From Thermotoga sp. (GTDB lineage: Bacteria; Thermotogota; Thermotogae; B3-G13): a DNA stretch of 5,808 nt. The number at the start of each line of letters is the position of its first letter. The first letter of the stretch is position 1. Where the stretch lies: contig QNAT01000092.1 in the NCBI GenBank assembly GCA_003641555.1, forward strand, positions 1-5,808, written 5' to 3'. The position numbers and the translations under genes were made by a program. This document shows, piece by piece, positions 4,996-5,808 of the stretch. The notes beneath the pieces are model-generated. The model ran no database searches. It was not told the DNA's origin and saw only the letters and a list, made by a program, of their open reading frames with translations.

Positions 4996-5401
4996 TTAAA
5001 ACCTCCGAGGTAAAAGAATACGGAAGTAATTCATCTATAGTCTTTATCATTTTCTTCCCTTGCAGATTCGCCATAACGATTTTACATTCTTTAGTTGCGA
5101 ATTCCAATATTACCTGTCTACAAGCCCCACAGGGAGGGACAGGTGCATCTGTATCCGCAACGATCGCCACCGCTTTTATCTGCTTTGCTCCTTCACTCAC
5201 TGCCTTGAATACCGCTACTCTTTCAGCACATATCGTCAATCCATAAGAGGCATTTTCTACATTAACCCCTGTATATATCTCATTGTTATCTGCGAGAACC
5301 GCCGCCCCAACCTTGAATTTTGAATATGGGGCATAAGCATTTTTTCTCGCTTCTTTTGCCTTATCGACCAATATCTCCAGAATTCGTTTCATATTAACCA
5401 T
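4988..5401 (-). CDS. cdd: Cytidine deaminase (pyrimidine salvage)
   Basis: Deaminates cytidine and deoxycytidine to uridine and deoxyuridine in the cytoplasm. The 137-residue length fits the small homotetrameric class. The zinc and catalytic motifs are CAERVAVF (ligand C58 and proton-shuttle E60) and PCGACRQ (ligands C91 and C94). The Cys in CAE instead of His is the tetrameric-type signature. The conserved N-terminal AYAPYSKFKVGAA and NVENASYGLTICAER segments are present. Two starts are possible: ATG at 5401 (MVNMKR) or ATG at 5392 (MKR). An extended -10 ends seven bases before 5401, so the message would start about at that ATG, and neither start has a good ribosome binding site. I keep 5401 as leaderless. 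It is the first gene of cdd-era-membrane protein. Confidence 0.95.
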   Translation of the reverse strand: MVNMKRILEILVDKAKEARKNAYAPYSKFKVGAAVLADNNEIYTGVNVENASYGLTICAERVAVFKAVSEGAKQIKAVAIVADTDAPVPPCGACRQVILEFATKECKIVMANLQGKKMIKTIDELLPYSFTSEVLNE

Positions 5402-5407
5402 CTTTTT

Positions 5408-5416
5408 ATTATATCA
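5408..5416 (-). promoter_or_regulatory. Extended -10 promoter of the cdd-era operon
   Basis: Minus-strand TGATATAAT, an extended -10 (TGn followed by TATAAT), ends six bases before the cdd ATG at 5401. No clear -35 is visible at 16-18 bp, which is usual for extended -10 promoters. The expected transcript start is at or within a base or two of the ATG, giving a leaderless mRNA. Confidence 0.6.
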
Positions 5417-5470
5417 TAACGATTATTACTATTATTCAGCTACGAATTTGTAAAATGTCAATTCGTTATT

Positions 5471-5512
5471 GTGTTCATTCCTTTTGTCTTGATACAAGTC
5501 AAAAGAAAACAT
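5471..5512 (-). repeat. Dispersed hairpin repeat, copy 3 (diverged, inverted)
   Basis: Read on the minus strand, it contains TTTTCTTTTG, then TGTATCAAGACAAAAG and GAATGAACA, the same arms and ATCAAG loop as copies 1 and 2. It has extra bases (ACT) in the left arm and one change in the right, so the hairpin is imperfect. It lies 55 bp upstream of the cdd promoter in the opposite orientation to the other two copies. Confidence 0.65.
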
Positions 5513-5518
5513 CAAATC

Positions 5519-5545
5519 GCCACAAAGACACAGAAGCACAGAGAA
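5519..5545. repeat. Short CACA/GACACAG simple repeat
   Basis: Tandem-like units CACAAAG, ACACAG, AAGCACAG, AG follow one another with a 7 to 8-base period. They are found just after the hairpin-repeat copy and before the transposase remnant. It codes for nothing recognisable. The stretch 5546-5610 beyond it shows no recognisable feature. Confidence 0.4.
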
Positions 5546-5610
5546 AAACCATAACAATAAGAGATAAGAGAATAGTTTTTATGACTATACTAATACATGT
5601 TTAACTCTAA

Positions 5611-5808
5611 AAAGCAAATTATTCACCTACGGCGAAAATGGGCAAGGGCGTTAAAGACATCGTACAATTAGAAATAAAAAAGTCAATAAAGAGTAACGAA
5701 AGGCTGAATAGAGGCTATCATAATCTGTTAAGCATTCCAGGGATTGGAAGAGTATCTGGCATTGCCCTCTTATCTGTGTTCGAAAAGTACAAGGATGCGA
5801 ATCGTTCA
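5611..5808 (+). pseudogene. IS110-family transposase remnant, C-terminal domain (runs off the right edge)
   Basis: An open frame from 5611 (first ATG at 5638) encodes a charged helix (VQLEIKKSIKSNERLNRG) followed by LLSIPGIGRVSGIALLSVF and EKYKDANRS. The IPGIG helix-hairpin-helix motif followed by this pattern marks the start of the Transposase_20 domain of IS110/IS1111-family DEDD recombinases. That domain normally sits after about 150-250 residues of N-terminal DEDD catalytic domain. Nothing resembling that domain is found upstream in any plus-strand frame, there is a stop at 5608-5610, and no ribosome binding site precedes the ATG. I infer a 5'-deleted copy. The rest lies outside the window, so it could alternatively be a larger rearranged element. 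Confidence 0.75.

Noticed and set aside
5412..5432. PerR-box-like sequence TAATAATCGTTATGA upstream of cdd
   Set aside because: Three mismatches to the consensus in very AT-rich promoter DNA. Cytidine deaminase and Era are not expected PerR targets.

Overview
This is a low-GC window from an anaerobic bacterium. Gene content and protein style (FprA, a two-domain rubredoxin/flavin reductase, rubrerythrin with a C-terminal rubredoxin, Cys-type cytidine deaminase next to Era) suggest a thermophilic or mesophilic Thermotogota or Clostridia-like anaerobe. That placement is inference; there is no rRNA or other marker in the window. Every intact gene is on the minus strand. The only plus-strand gene trace is a transposase remnant at the right edge.

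Positions 3285 to 1 (read on the minus strand) form an oxygen and peroxide defence cluster in the order perR - rbr - hrb - fprA - ftn. PerR keeps all five regulatory metal ligands at the same spacing as Bacillus subtilis PerR. Its promoter (TTGACT, 17 bp, TATAAT) contains a one-mismatch PerR box between the -35 and -10 elements, so the cluster is probably controlled by its own first gene. Rubrerythrin would reduce peroxide. The flavin reductase/rubredoxin protein would pass NAD(P)H electrons to FprA, which reduces O2 (or NO) to water (or N2O). Ferritin would store the iron. The rubredoxin end of hrb has a strong ribosome binding site and an ATG inside the gene, so a free 52-residue rubredoxin may also be made.

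Positions 3286 to 3786 hold no gene. They carry a dispersed hairpin repeat in two near-identical copies (50 of 53 bases). The left copy appears to be split by a separate long inverted repeat of about 126 bp, with a possible 8-bp target duplication. A third, diverged and inverted copy lies at 5471-5512.

Positions 5416 to 3787 (minus strand) are a second short operon, cdd - era - small four-helix membrane protein, with cdd and era overlapping by 8 bp. Its promoter appears to be an extended -10 placed so close to the cdd ATG that the transcript would be leaderless. The perR transcript has the same property.

Positions 5402 to 5808 contain the inverted hairpin-repeat copy, a CACA/GACACAG-type purine-rich simple repeat and the start of an IS110-family transposase C-terminal domain whose N-terminal catalytic half is absent. 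I found no new defence or mobile system. The most interesting points are the dual-start rubredoxin, the PerR-boxed leaderless promoter and the nested hairpin elements.
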